From the NCBI GenBank assembly GCA_024434165.1, contig QMIW01000028.1, positions 1-45,869 on the forward strand: a stretch of DNA of 45,869 bases. The letters are read 5' to 3'. Positions 18,111 to 27,549 of the stretch are shown here, one piece after another. The notes beneath the pieces are model-generated. The model was not told the DNA's origin. It worked only from the letters and a program-made list of their open reading frames with translations, and did not search any database. Every line of letters begins with the position of its first letter. Positions within the stretch are counted from its first letter, which is position 1. Made by a program: the position numbers and the translations under genes. This DNA is from Chloroflexota bacterium (GTDB taxonomy: Bacteria > Chloroflexota > Anaerolineae > Anaerolineales > Villigracilaceae).

Positions 18111-20966
18111 ATGAGAAACAGTATGACAACCATGACGGACGACAGGAATCGGAAAGAACCGAAACCCCTTCAGCAGCGGCTGGCGGCAAGCATCACGCTG
18201 ATCACCTTCATCCTGATGATCGCCGTGGCTGTGACGACCGTATTTTTCATCGCTCCCGAAGACAAGACGCCGATAGATAATTTCATGATGCCCCTGGTCG
18301 CCCTGACCGCCGGGTACAGTTTTTACCAGACGCAAAGAGGTTCCTACATCCGCGGGGTTTACGTGCTGTTGGGAACGATTATCGCCGCCGCCATGGCGTA
18401 CTCCATCGTGGTGGATAATGTCGGCTGGCAGGCGGCAATCGGCATGCTGGTCATCGTGACCAGCATTACAAACGGCACCCTGCCGGACCTGACTGCAAGA
18501 CGAATCACGACCGGAGCGTTCGCCGCCGCCATAGGCATCGTGTTTACGGACCTGTTCCTGCCCGGCTTGATGGAATTCCCCGTCACCATCAGTTCGATCG
18601 TCGTCACGGGCATCCTCGGCGCCATCTATGCAGGGCTGATGCTTTACCGCTTCCAGCGCTATGCCCTGCGCACAAAACTCATCATCGCTTTCGCCTTTCT
18701 GGCTTTTGTCTCCGTGGGCGCCGCGGCGATTGCGATCAGCCAGACAACCCTCGTGCAATTAAGCGAAAAGGTTCAGCAGCAACTTTTTACCACCGCCACG
18801 CTGACCTCATCATCGTTCAGCTCGGAATTGGATAAACAGGTGGACCTGCTTCGTACGCTCGCGGGCAACCGCACCCTGCTCGCCGGGCTGGTAAAAGCCA
18901 GCCTGAACGCGGAGAGCGACCTTGAAACATTGAAGGAATTGGATCAGGAATGGATGTCTGTTCCTGCCGAAAACAATATGGATCCTCTCATCCGTTCGGT
19001 GCTGGAAAATGAAATTTCAACAGAATTAAAGGAATTTCAGGACGCCTTTCCCGAACACGTGGAAATTTTCGTCACCGACCAGCATGGCGCGACGGTCGCG
19101 GCGACCAACCGCACATCCGATTATTATCAGGCAGACGAAGAGTGGTGGATCGCCGCATACAACAACGGGATCGGCGGGGTTTATATCAGCCAGCCCGAAT
19201 TCGATGAAAGCGCCGAAACTTTGTCCATTCAAATGGCGGTTCCGGTATTCCGGTTTGGCACAAACGAGGTGACAGGCATCCTTCGCACCACCGTCAGCCT
19301 TTCCGCATTCGAGGAGGCGTTCAAATCCGGCAAATTCGGCGAAACCGGGCGGACCGAGATCTACCTTCCCGACGGTACCGAAATGGAATACTCCTTGCAG
19401 GAGAACGGCGAATATGAAATAGAACTCGAAGAGGCGCCAGCCGATTTTCGAGCCACCCTTCAGGAAAACAGGACATACTACGATACGACCCACGAAGGCG
19501 TCCAGATCCTGGCAGCTGTCTCACCCCTGAACATCGTCGGAGATGAAGAAGGGAGCATCGCCATGCGGAATCTGGGCTGGCGGATCATCACCATGCAGGA
19601 CCGCCAGGAGGCGCTTCAAATCGTGAGTGAGGCAACCCGAAACGCCCAGATCGTGGGTCTTGGGTCTCTTGTTGCCGCGGTGCTTTTGGCGATCTTCATA
19701 ACGCAATACCTCGCCACGCCCATTGCCCATCTCACCCGCATCGCAGAAGAGGTGACATCCGGCAATTTGAACGTCACCGCAAAGGTGGAGACCGAGGACG
19801 AGATTGGCGCGCTTGCGGAATCGTTCAACCGCATGACCATCCAATTGCGCGACAGCCTGACAAACCTGGAACGGCGCGTGGCGGAACGCACCGCCGACCT
19901 TGAAATCGCCCGCCAGCAAAGCGACAGGCGCGCCAGCCAGCTGCTTGCCGCCGGTGAAATTTCCAAGATCATCAACAGCGAGCAGAACCTGGAAACCCTG
20001 CTCGCGCTGGTGGCGCGTCTGGTCAGCGAACGGTTCGGCTATTACCACACAGGCATTTTCCTCGTTGACGAAACAAGACAATACGCCGTGTTGAAATCCG
20101 CAAACAGCGAAGGCGGACAAGTGATGCTGAAGCGTGGGCATAAACTCGCGCTGGGCGAAGGAATTGTGGGGCATGTTGCCAGATATGGCGAGCCGCGCAT
20201 CGCCCTGGATGTTGGGTCGGATGCGGTTTTCTTCAACAACCCAGACCTCCCGAATACCCGCTCCGAAATGGCGCTTCCGCTCAATTATCTCGACACGACC
20301 ATCGGCGTTCTGGATGTGCAGAGCGAAAAGCCGGGCGCATTTACCGACGACGACACCAACACGCTGAGAATCCTCGCAGACCAGATCGCCATCGCCATCC
20401 AAAACACCCGCTTGTTCGAGCAGACCCAGCAGACTCTCGATGAGCTGCAGGCAGTCTACCGTCAGAACCTGCAGGAAGGCTGGAAAATCTTCCACCGCGA
20501 AGAAGGCGTGGTCGGCTATTACCAGGGGTTGAGCGGCGGAAGAAGACTCTCCGAGACCGTAAATACGCTGGAGATCCAGCAGACCCTCAATCGCGGCGAA
20601 ACGTCCGTCTTCCACGCGGATGGAAAGACGAATGAACCCTCGCTGGTCGTCCCCATCAAACTGCGCGGGCAGATCATCGGCGTCATCCAGATCAAATCGC
20701 CGTCCAGAGACCGGATGTGGACATCCAACGAAATCAACCTCTCGGAAGCCGTTTCCGAACGCCTCTCGCTCGCGCTCGAAAACGCCCGCCTCCTGCAGGA
20801 ATCGCGGCGGCAAGCCATCATGGAACAGACCATCAGCGACATTACCGGAAAGATCGGCTCATCCATCAACCTTGAAAACGTCCTGCAGACCGCCGTCGAG
20901 GAACTTGGCAGGACCATCCCCGGCTCGGAAGTGATCATCCGCATCAAGGATGACAACAGGGAATAA
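18111..20966 (+). CDS. Membrane sensor fusing multi-helix module, Cache domain, HAMP and GAF
   Basis: This 951-residue protein has six N-terminal membrane helices (~22-185), a seventh (~188-210), an extracytoplasmic Cache-like domain (~215-500; DYYQADEEWWIAAYNNGIGG around the ligand pocket of dCache proteins), an eighth helix (~511-533), HAMP (~530-590, with EDEIGALAESFNRM), a full GAF (~610-770, FGYYHTGIFLVDE and DAVFFNNPDLPNTRSE), a partial GAF (~843-897: VVPIKLRGQIIGVIQI) and the common tail. It lacks any output enzyme. The start is uncertain: in-frame ATGs exist at 18111, 18123 and 18132 and none has a strong ribosome-binding site. It shares its unusual eight-helix layout with the 982-residue protein. 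Confidence 0.86.
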   Translation: MRNSMTTMTDDRNRKEPKPLQQRLAASITLITFILMIAVAVTTVFFIAPEDKTPIDNFMMPLVALTAGYSFYQTQRGSYIRGVYVLLGTIIAAAMAYSIVVDNVGWQAAIGMLVIVTSITNGTLPDLTARRITTGAFAAAIGIVFTDLFLPGLMEFPVTISSIVVTGILGAIYAGLMLYRFQRYALRTKLIIAFAFLAFVSVGAAAIAISQTTLVQLSEKVQQQLFTTATLTSSSFSSELDKQVDLLRTLAGNRTLLAGLVKASLNAESDLETLKELDQEWMSVPAENNMDPLIRSVLENEISTELKEFQDAFPEHVEIFVTDQHGATVAATNRTSDYYQADEEWWIAAYNNGIGGVYISQPEFDESAETLSIQMAVPVFRFGTNEVTGILRTTVSLSAFEEAFKSGKFGETGRTEIYLPDGTEMEYSLQENGEYEIELEEAPADFRATLQENRTYYDTTHEGVQILAAVSPLNIVGDEEGSIAMRNLGWRIITMQDRQEALQIVSEATRNAQIVGLGSLVAAVLLAIFITQYLATPIAHLTRIAEEVTSGNLNVTAKVETEDEIGALAESFNRMTIQLRDSLTNLERRVAERTADLEIARQQSDRRASQLLAAGEISKIINSEQNLETLLALVARLVSERFGYYHTGIFLVDETRQYAVLKSANSEGGQVMLKRGHKLALGEGIVGHVARYGEPRIALDVGSDAVFFNNPDLPNTRSEMALPLNYLDTTIGVLDVQSEKPGAFTDDDTNTLRILADQIAIAIQNTRLFEQTQQTLDELQAVYRQNLQEGWKIFHREEGVVGYYQGLSGGRRLSETVNTLEIQQTLNRGETSVFHADGKTNEPSLVVPIKLRGQIIGVIQIKSPSRDRMWTSNEINLSEAVSERLSLALENARLLQESRRQAIMEQTISDITGKIGSSINLENVLQTAVEELGRTIPGSEVIIRIKDDNRE

Positions 20967-20977
20967 GGAATCGTTTT

Positions 20978-23455
20978 ATGAATAGAAACCGGTTTTCCTT
21001 CCTCGATATCCTCGACACCACCTTCATCGGGCGTCTCAAGCTCAGGGAAAAACTGACCCTGGGAAACATGTTCATCACGATCCTGGTCGTCGTCCTGATT
21101 GGTGTCTTTATCTTCCTCAGAAACCAGTTCTCCAGCGGGCAATTGACAACCCAGTTGGAGCAGAACATCCGAACCAGGGTGGAACAAAGCCTGCTTACCA
21201 CCGGCAGGGAACAATCTGCCCTGTTGGGCGTGTTTTTCAGCACCATGAGCCGGAACACATCCGTGATCGGCTCCACCGTTGAGGATACGTTCGCCCAGCG
21301 CAGTCTCCTTGCAGATGGAACGTATTGGGATGCGCGGGAATCCCTCTCCCGGCTCCCTTCCGGCAGTTGGGATAACCCGAACAGCGAAATTTCGTCCATC
21401 TTCATCCCGGCGGAGGTCGAGATCACCAACTCGCTCGCGGCAAAACTGAACACGCTCAAGTACACCGAACTAGTATTCCCTTCCATCCTTGCCGATAACC
21501 CCGATATCATCGCCATCTACTTCGGCGGCGTCACCAGGGAGACCATCTATTATCCGAACATTGATCTGGCGGCGATTGTCCCGCCGGATTTCGACGTGAC
21601 GGGGCGGCTCTGGTACGTGAATGCCGCGCCCGAAAACAATCCCGAACGGGATGTGGTCTGGTCAACGCCGTACCAGGATGCCGCGCTTAATGGACTGGTC
21701 ATCACAGCCAGTATTCCGGTATTCAATGAGCGCGAGCAGTTCCAGGGCGTTGCCGCCATGGACGTTCAACTGCTCCAGATCACCACGCTGGTATCGAACA
21801 TCCGCATCGGCAATACCGGCTATGCTTTCCTTGTGGACGACAGCAACCGCCTGATCGCCCTTCCCGATGCAGGCTACACAGACTTCAACATTACAGACGA
21901 AATCGCCAAACTGGGCGAGATCATGGATCCCGCCGTCCTGCCGGCCGCCGCCCCGCAGTTCTTTGAAATTCTGGAAAAGATCGCCGCCGGAGACGAAGGC
22001 GTATTCAGCACAACCATCAACGACACCGAACGCTATGTCGCCTTCCAGCAGGTGCCGGAGGTGGGATACAAACTCGTCCTGGTCGTTCCCGCCGAGGAAC
22101 TGCTCACCGAAGCGGAACTGGTGCGCCAGCAAATCACCAGCGAAACCGGTCGGACGATTACCATCAGCCTCTTGTTGATTGCCGCGATTCTTGTGGCAGC
22201 CACCATCGGCTCGCTTGCCATCGGCAACCGATTCACCCAGCCCCTCGAAAGCCTCACGCAGGTTGCAAAAGAGATCACCGCCGGGAACTTCGATGCAAGG
22301 GCGGAGGTTCGCTCGCAGGACGAAATCGGGACCCTGGCAAACACGCTGAACACGATGACCTCCAGCTTGAAGGAGGCAATTCAATCGCTCGAACAGCGCG
22401 TGCAGGAACGAACGGCGGCGTTGAAACAGGAACAGGAAAAAAGCGAGCGCCGCGCGCGGCAGTACGAAGTCATCGCCAAGGTCGCCCAGACGATCACCAC
22501 CACGCAAAACCTCCTGGAACTCCTGCCGCAGATCACGCAGGTAATCAGCGAGAAATTCGGCTTCTACCACGTCGGCATCTTCCTGATGGACCCCGCCAAC
22601 CAATACGCCGTTTTGGGCGCGGCAAACAGCGAAGGCGGGCGCAGGATGTTGAACCGCGGTCACCAGCTGAGGGTGGGGCAGCAGGGTATCGTCGGTTACG
22701 TGACCGGGACCGGGAAAGCGCGCATCGCCCTGGATGTCGGCGAGGATGCGGTGTTCTTCAACAATCCCGACCTGCCTGAGACCCGTTCCGAAATGGCGCT
22801 TCCGCTTACCATTGCCGGCACCGTCATCGGCGCGCTCGACGTGCAAAGCACCGAACCCAACGCCTTCACCGTCGAGGATGTGGAGGTGTTGACCACGCTC
22901 GCCGACCAGGTCAGCGTTGCCATTCAAAACGCGCAGTCTTACGAGCAGATCCAAAAATCGCTGGCGGAGGCGGAAGCGGTCTCCCGCCGCTACTTCAGCG
23001 AGACGTGGAGTCAGATCGCCCAGGAGCAAAGAGTCACCGGTTATCGCTACACGGTCACAGGCACGATTCCCATCGAAGATACCGGCAACGGCAGCCCAAC
23101 CAGCGCGGAAAGCCCGGATAAAAAACAGGTGACTGTTCCCATCATCATCCGCGGCAGGACGGTCGGGGAACTATCCGTCCTCGTTCCAAAACAGGAACAG
23201 ATTCGCATGGATCACATGAACCTGATTCACGCCGTGGCAGACCGCGTGGGCATCTTCGCCGAAAACGCAAGGCTGTTCGACCAGACCTCCCGCCGCGCGG
23301 AACGCGAACGCCTCGTTTCGGATATTTCAAACAAGATTCGCAGCACCAACGATCCAAGGGAGATGCTCGAAACCGCCATCCGGGAACTGCGCCAGGCGCT
23401 GAACGTATCGCATATCGAAATCATCCCGCAGAAAATCACGTCGCCCGACAGGTGA
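20978..23455 (+). CDS. Membrane sensor: dCache domain, HAMP, GAF
   Basis: The 825-residue protein has two membrane helices (~27-47 and ~394-417) flanking a ~345-residue dCache-like ligand-binding domain, then HAMP (~415-475), a coiled coil, a full GAF (~495-655; FGFYHVGIFLMD, DAVFFNNPDLPETRSE), a partial GAF (~716-770) and the common tail. The Cache domain contains R210-x-W212-Y213, then Y232-x-D234 and D262, which resembles the amino-acid-binding motif described for dCache_1AA domains, except that the expected first Tyr is Phe205. An amino-acid ligand is therefore a reasonable guess. AAGGA lies 8 nt before ATG 20978. It is the last sensor before parA and the kinase. Confidence 0.88.
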   Translation: MNRNRFSFLDILDTTFIGRLKLREKLTLGNMFITILVVVLIGVFIFLRNQFSSGQLTTQLEQNIRTRVEQSLLTTGREQSALLGVFFSTMSRNTSVIGSTVEDTFAQRSLLADGTYWDARESLSRLPSGSWDNPNSEISSIFIPAEVEITNSLAAKLNTLKYTELVFPSILADNPDIIAIYFGGVTRETIYYPNIDLAAIVPPDFDVTGRLWYVNAAPENNPERDVVWSTPYQDAALNGLVITASIPVFNEREQFQGVAAMDVQLLQITTLVSNIRIGNTGYAFLVDDSNRLIALPDAGYTDFNITDEIAKLGEIMDPAVLPAAAPQFFEILEKIAAGDEGVFSTTINDTERYVAFQQVPEVGYKLVLVVPAEELLTEAELVRQQITSETGRTITISLLLIAAILVAATIGSLAIGNRFTQPLESLTQVAKEITAGNFDARAEVRSQDEIGTLANTLNTMTSSLKEAIQSLEQRVQERTAALKQEQEKSERRARQYEVIAKVAQTITTTQNLLELLPQITQVISEKFGFYHVGIFLMDPANQYAVLGAANSEGGRRMLNRGHQLRVGQQGIVGYVTGTGKARIALDVGEDAVFFNNPDLPETRSEMALPLTIAGTVIGALDVQSTEPNAFTVEDVEVLTTLADQVSVAIQNAQSYEQIQKSLAEAEAVSRRYFSETWSQIAQEQRVTGYRYTVTGTIPIEDTGNGSPTSAESPDKKQVTVPIIIRGRTVGELSVLVPKQEQIRMDHMNLIHAVADRVGIFAENARLFDQTSRRAERERLVSDISNKIRSTNDPREMLETAIRELRQALNVSHIEIIPQKITSPDR

Positions 23456-23466
23456 GGCAGGCAAGC

Positions 23467-24255
23467 ATGATCAGAACAATCGCAATCTCGAATGAAAAAG
23501 GCGGCGTCGCCAAAACCACCACCGCCCTTTCGCTGGGCGCCGCCCTCGCCGAACTGGGCAGCCGCGTGCTCATGGTTGACCTGGACGCGCAAGCCAACCT
23601 CACGCTTGCCATCGGTTTCGAACCCGGCGAAGCCGAAAAGACCTCCAGCGACATCATGCTCGACAACCTGCCCCTGCTCGCCGCGCGCCGAAAGACCGAG
23701 ATCGAAAACCTCGACCTCGTCCCCTCCAGTTCACGCATCGAAACCTCGGAGCAATTCCTGCCGGTGCGCACGAACTACACCACCATCCTGCAGCGCGCAA
23801 TCAAAAGCACGCCAAACATGCCCTACGATTACATCCTCTTCGACTGCCCGCCCGCGCTGGGAGCCATCACCCGCAATGCGCTTGCCGCCGCAGACCTGCT
23901 CATCATCCCCACGCAGGCAGAGTATTTCTCCGCATACGCCCTCCGCAACATGATGACGCTGATTCGCCGCACCCGCGAGGCGGATAACCCCAGCCTTGCC
24001 TATCGCATCCTCGTCACCATGCTGGACCGCAGGAACCGCACGCACCGCAACATCCACGAGCAGCTGCGTTCCACCTTCGGCGCGGGCGTGTTCAATACGA
24101 CCATCGAGCTCGACACCAAACTACGCGAAAGTCCCATCGCCGGTCTCCCGATCACGCATTACAAATCCGCCGCGCGCGGATCCACGCAATACCGCGTCCT
24201 CGCCCAGGAGTTATTGGAATATGCCAAGGAAACAGAAAACAAGCAAACGGCTTGA
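23467..24255 (+). CDS. ParA/MinD-type ATPase (Soj-like)
   Basis: The 262-residue protein is a ParA-family deviant Walker ATPase: KGGVAKTTT at 11-19 with the signature Lys11 and catalytic Lys16, switch I/Walker A-prime around VDLDAQANL, and Walker B in [10 protein letters not shown]. It has no N-terminal DNA-binding extension and there is no parB gene or obvious parS nearby, so a plasmid or chromosome segregation role is not indicated. ParA-like proteins also position protein arrays, such as chemosensory clusters, and its location inside a receptor-kinase operon favours that kind of role. It overlaps the hybrid kinase gene by 35 bp. ATG 23467 is preferred; a GTG at 23452 would add five residues and overlap the upstream stop. 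Confidence 0.92.
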   Translation: MIRTIAISNEKGGVAKTTTALSLGAALAELGSRVLMVDLDAQANLTLAIGFEPGEAEKTSSDIMLDNLPLLAARRKTEIENLDLVPSSSRIETSEQFLPVRTNYTTILQRAIKSTPNMPYDYILFDCPPALGAITRNALAAADLLIIPTQAEYFSAYALRNMMTLIRRTREADNPSLAYRILVTMLDRRNRTHRNIHEQLRSTFGAGVFNTTIELDTKLRESPIAGLPITHYKSAARGSTQYRVLAQELLEYAKETENKQTA

Positions 24256-27200
24256 TAATCTCTTCAAGGATATCCGACCCGAAGAGGATGTTCGGGAACC
24301 GAAGAGCAAGCCCAAGGTCCAGAAAGAAGCGCCGCCGCCTCAACCGGACCCGAAACCTGCTTCCCAACCCCAGGTCGTATCCACGCCGGCTGCTTCGCCT
24401 GCCAAACGCTCGACCTCCCGGCTGGTCCTGCCGGATATCGTCGCGCCTGCGCCAGGCGGAACCTCCGGGGCGGTCTTCGCAACGAATTTCCAAATCGGGA
24501 CGAACGATTGGGCGGTCCTGCGTTTGATTGACGAACGCGAAGGGCGCGTCTTCACCGCGGACGAACAGCTGCTCATCAAGCAGGTGACGGATCAGTTGTC
24601 GCTGGCATTGGAGAATGCGCGTCTGTTTCAGGAAACGCAGAAACGCGCGCAGGAACTTGCCGCCGTCAACCAGGTGGTGACTTCCGTTTCGGGGCTGCTC
24701 GAGTTAACTCCCACTCTCCAAACCATTGCCGAAAGCCTGGTCGGGCTTTTCTCGGCAAGCAGGGTGAGCGTTGCCATGCTGGACGAGAACAGGACAAGCC
24801 TGATCATTCAGGCAGACGCCGCGAACACCTTTGAAAAATCCCCATTCATTGGGTCTTCGGTTGTGGTTTCGGAAAGCCCGTCCATCGAGGAGGTCCTGCG
24901 CGCCCGCAGACCCTTGTTCATCCGCAGCGCGCCGGAGAGTCCGCTTTCCGGTTCCGCCCGCGACCTGTTCAAAAAGCGCGGCACGGTAAACCTGCTCATT
25001 GCGCCGCTGGTTGCCGGGGACGAAGTGATCGGCACGGTAAACCTGGATTTTGCCGAGGTGGAACGCCTCATCTCACAGGACGACCTGCGCCTGCTCGAAA
25101 CCATCGTGGTCCAGACCGGCACTGCAATCCAGAAAAACCGCCTGTTCGAACGCATCGAGCAATCGGAAACCAACCTGCGCGCCCTCTTCTCCGCCATGGA
25201 AGACGTGGTGCTGGTCATCACCCGTGAAGGACGGTACGACCAGATCGCGCCGACCAATCCATCCCTGTTGGTGCGTCCGCCGCAGGAGCTGCTCGGCAAG
25301 ACGTTCCATGACGTTCTGCCGAAGGAAGTGGCAGACCATTTCCTCGAAAAAACCCTGCAAGCGTTGAACAGTTCGGAAAAAGTCCAATTCGAATACGACC
25401 TGCCGATCAACGAACACGTCTTCTGGTTTCTGGCAAGCCTGACAAAACTGGACGAGGACAGGGTCTTCTGGGTTGCCAGGGATATTACGGAACGCAAAAA
25501 AGCGGAGGAAATCATTCAACGCCGCAACGAATACCTCGCGGCTTCGGCGGAGATCGGCAGGCTGGTCACATCCACCCTCGATCTCAACACCATCTTTGCC
25601 CGCACCGTGAATTTGATCAACGAACGGTTTGGTTTCTATCACGCGGCGATCTTCGTGGTGGAGGAGACCGGTTTCAATGCGGTCTTGAAGGAAGCCACAG
25701 GCGCGGCGGGCATGGAAATGAAAAAACGGGAGCACTCCCTCCCGATTGACAGCACATCCATCGTGGGCAAGGTGGCCGCCGAAGGCGCGCCCGTCATCGT
25801 AAACGACACCACAAAGGATGCCCTGCTCCACAGACCCAACCCCCTGCTCCCGGAGACCCGCGCAGAAGCCGCCATCCCCCTGCGGATCGGTTCGCGTATC
25901 ATCGGCGCGCTCGACATTCAGTCCAAGACGGCGGGCGTGTTTACCGAAGATAATATCTCCGTTCTGCAAACGCTCGCCGACCAGATCGCCGTCGCCATTG
26001 ACAACGCGCGTTCGTTCGAACTTTCGCAGCAGGCGGTGATGGAAATGCGCGAGGTGGACCGCCTCAAGAGCCAGTTCCTCGCCAACATGAGCCACGAACT
26101 GCGCACGCCGCTCAATTCGATCATCGGCTTTTCGCGCGTCATCCTCAAGGGCATTGACGGACCCGTGACCGAATTGATGCAGCAGGACCTAACCGCCATC
26201 TACAATTCCGGTCAGCATCTGCTCGGTCTGATCAACGACATCCTCGACCTGGCGAAGATCGAAGCCGGCAAGATGGAACTGGCGTTCGACGAAGTCAACA
26301 TCTCGGACCTGGCAAACAGCGTCCTTTCCACGATGACGGGGCTGATCAAGGACAAGCCCATTCAGATGAAGAAGGTCATCGAGCCGAACCTGCCCACCGT
26401 GCGGGCGGATGCGATTCGCGTTCGTCAGGTGATGATCAATCTGCTTTCGAACGCGGCAAAATTCACCGAGGAAGGGGAGATCACCGTGACGGTCGCTTCC
26501 CAGTTGGGACCGGGAGGTCAGGGCGAGATCGTCGTCAGCGTGACAGATACCGGACCCGGCATCTCCGAAGCGGACCAGGAGAAACTCTTCCTGCCGTTCT
26601 CGCAAGTGGACGCCTCCCCCACCCGCAAGACGGGCGGGACGGGTCTTGGTCTGTCCATCTGCCAGCAGTTGATCAACATGCACGGCGGCAGGATCTGGGT
26701 CGAATCCGAAATCGGCAAAGGAAGCACCTTCCACTTTACCCTGCCGCTTTTCCGCAAGGAGAGCGAAGTGCATGTTGACGGCAACAAGATGATTCTGTCC
26801 ATTGACGACGACGCGCAGGTGATCGGGCTCTATGAGCGCTACCTCCAGCCGCAGGGGTATCATGTGATACCATTGACCGACCCGGCGCGCGCCGTGGAAC
26901 GGGTGAAACAGGTCAAGCCGTTTGCCGTTACACTCGACATCATGATGCCCGGCATTGACGGCTGGACGGTGCTCGAAAAACTGAAGAGCGATCCCGAAAC
27001 GCGCAATATCCCGGTGATTGTGTGCAGTATCGTCGAAGAGTATGAAAAAGGCTTCAATCTCGGCGCGACCGATTATCTGGTGAAGCCGATTCTGGAAGAG
27101 GACCTGGTCAACTCGCTGGACCGTTTGAACGCGGATGGGTCCATCCGCGAAGTGCTGGTGATAGACGACAACCGCGACGACCTGCGCCTGCTCGGTAAAA

Positions 27201-27544
27201 TGTTGAACGACGACGGCAGGTACAAAGCCGTGCTGGCGGAAGGCGGGCGAAGCGGCTGGAATTTGATCTCCACCGGCAATCCGCCGCACGCCATCATCCT
27301 CGACCTGTTCATGCCGGATGTCAACGGTTTCCAGATCCTCGAACGATTGCAGGCAGACCGGAGACTGCGCGACATCCCGGTGATCGTTATCAGCGGTATG
27401 GACGTATCGTCCGAACAAAAGAAACAACTTGAGGAGTTCGGTCAACGGCTCCTGACCAAGGGTTCGTTCAACGAAAAGGAATTGCTGACTTCCATCCAGC
27501 GCGCGCTCGACCGGATTCAGGCAAAGAAAAACTCAGGAGTTTGA
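24221..27544 (+). CDS. Hybrid sensor histidine kinase (GAF-PAS-GAF-HisKA-HATPase-REC-REC)
   Basis: ATG 24221 has GGAG ~10 nt upstream and lies within the end of parA; a longer in-frame reading is antisense-like overlap. The 1107-residue protein is cytoplasmic, with no membrane helix. In order: basic/proline-rich linker (1-75), partial GAF (~80-140: VLRLIDE to [10 protein letters not shown]), full GAF (~142-315), PAS (~318-430), GAF (~435-600), HisKA with phospho-acceptor H625 in SHELRTPL, HATPase_c (~725-840, [23 protein letters not shown]), REC1 (D906, Lys in LVKP) and REC2 (D1028, Lys in LTKGSF). It is the only kinase of the array and the obvious receiver of signals from the nine kinase-less sensors. 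Its partial GAF lacks the N-terminal half. The intact catalytic residues suggest an active phosphorelay kinase. Confidence 0.93.
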   Translation: MPRKQKTSKRLDNLFKDIRPEEDVREPKSKPKVQKEAPPPQPDPKPASQPQVVSTPAASPAKRSTSRLVLPDIVAPAPGGTSGAVFATNFQIGTNDWAVLRLIDEREGRVFTADEQLLIKQVTDQLSLALENARLFQETQKRAQELAAVNQVVTSVSGLLELTPTLQTIAESLVGLFSASRVSVAMLDENRTSLIIQADAANTFEKSPFIGSSVVVSESPSIEEVLRARRPLFIRSAPESPLSGSARDLFKKRGTVNLLIAPLVAGDEVIGTVNLDFAEVERLISQDDLRLLETIVVQTGTAIQKNRLFERIEQSETNLRALFSAMEDVVLVITREGRYDQIAPTNPSLLVRPPQELLGKTFHDVLPKEVADHFLEKTLQALNSSEKVQFEYDLPINEHVFWFLASLTKLDEDRVFWVARDITERKKAEEIIQRRNEYLAASAEIGRLVTSTLDLNTIFARTVNLINERFGFYHAAIFVVEETGFNAVLKEATGAAGMEMKKREHSLPIDSTSIVGKVAAEGAPVIVNDTTKDALLHRPNPLLPETRAEAAIPLRIGSRIIGALDIQSKTAGVFTEDNISVLQTLADQIAVAIDNARSFELSQQAVMEMREVDRLKSQFLANMSHELRTPLNSIIGFSRVILKGIDGPVTELMQQDLTAIYNSGQHLLGLINDILDLAKIEAGKMELAFDEVNISDLANSVLSTMTGLIKDKPIQMKKVIEPNLPTVRADAIRVRQVMINLLSNAAKFTEEGEITVTVASQLGPGGQGEIVVSVTDTGPGISEADQEKLFLPFSQVDASPTRKTGGTGLGLSICQQLINMHGGRIWVESEIGKGSTFHFTLPLFRKESEVHVDGNKMILSIDDDAQVIGLYERYLQPQGYHVIPLTDPARAVERVKQVKPFAVTLDIMMPGIDGWTVLEKLKSDPETRNIPVIVCSIVEEYEKGFNLGATDYLVKPILEEDLVNSLDRLNADGSIREVLVIDDNRDDLRLLGKMLNDDGRYKAVLAEGGRSGWNLISTGNPPHAIILDLFMPDVNGFQILERLQADRRLRDIPVIVISGMDVSSEQKKQLEEFGQRLLTKGSFNEKELLTSIQRALDRIQAKKNSGV

Positions 27545-27549
27545 CCCAC

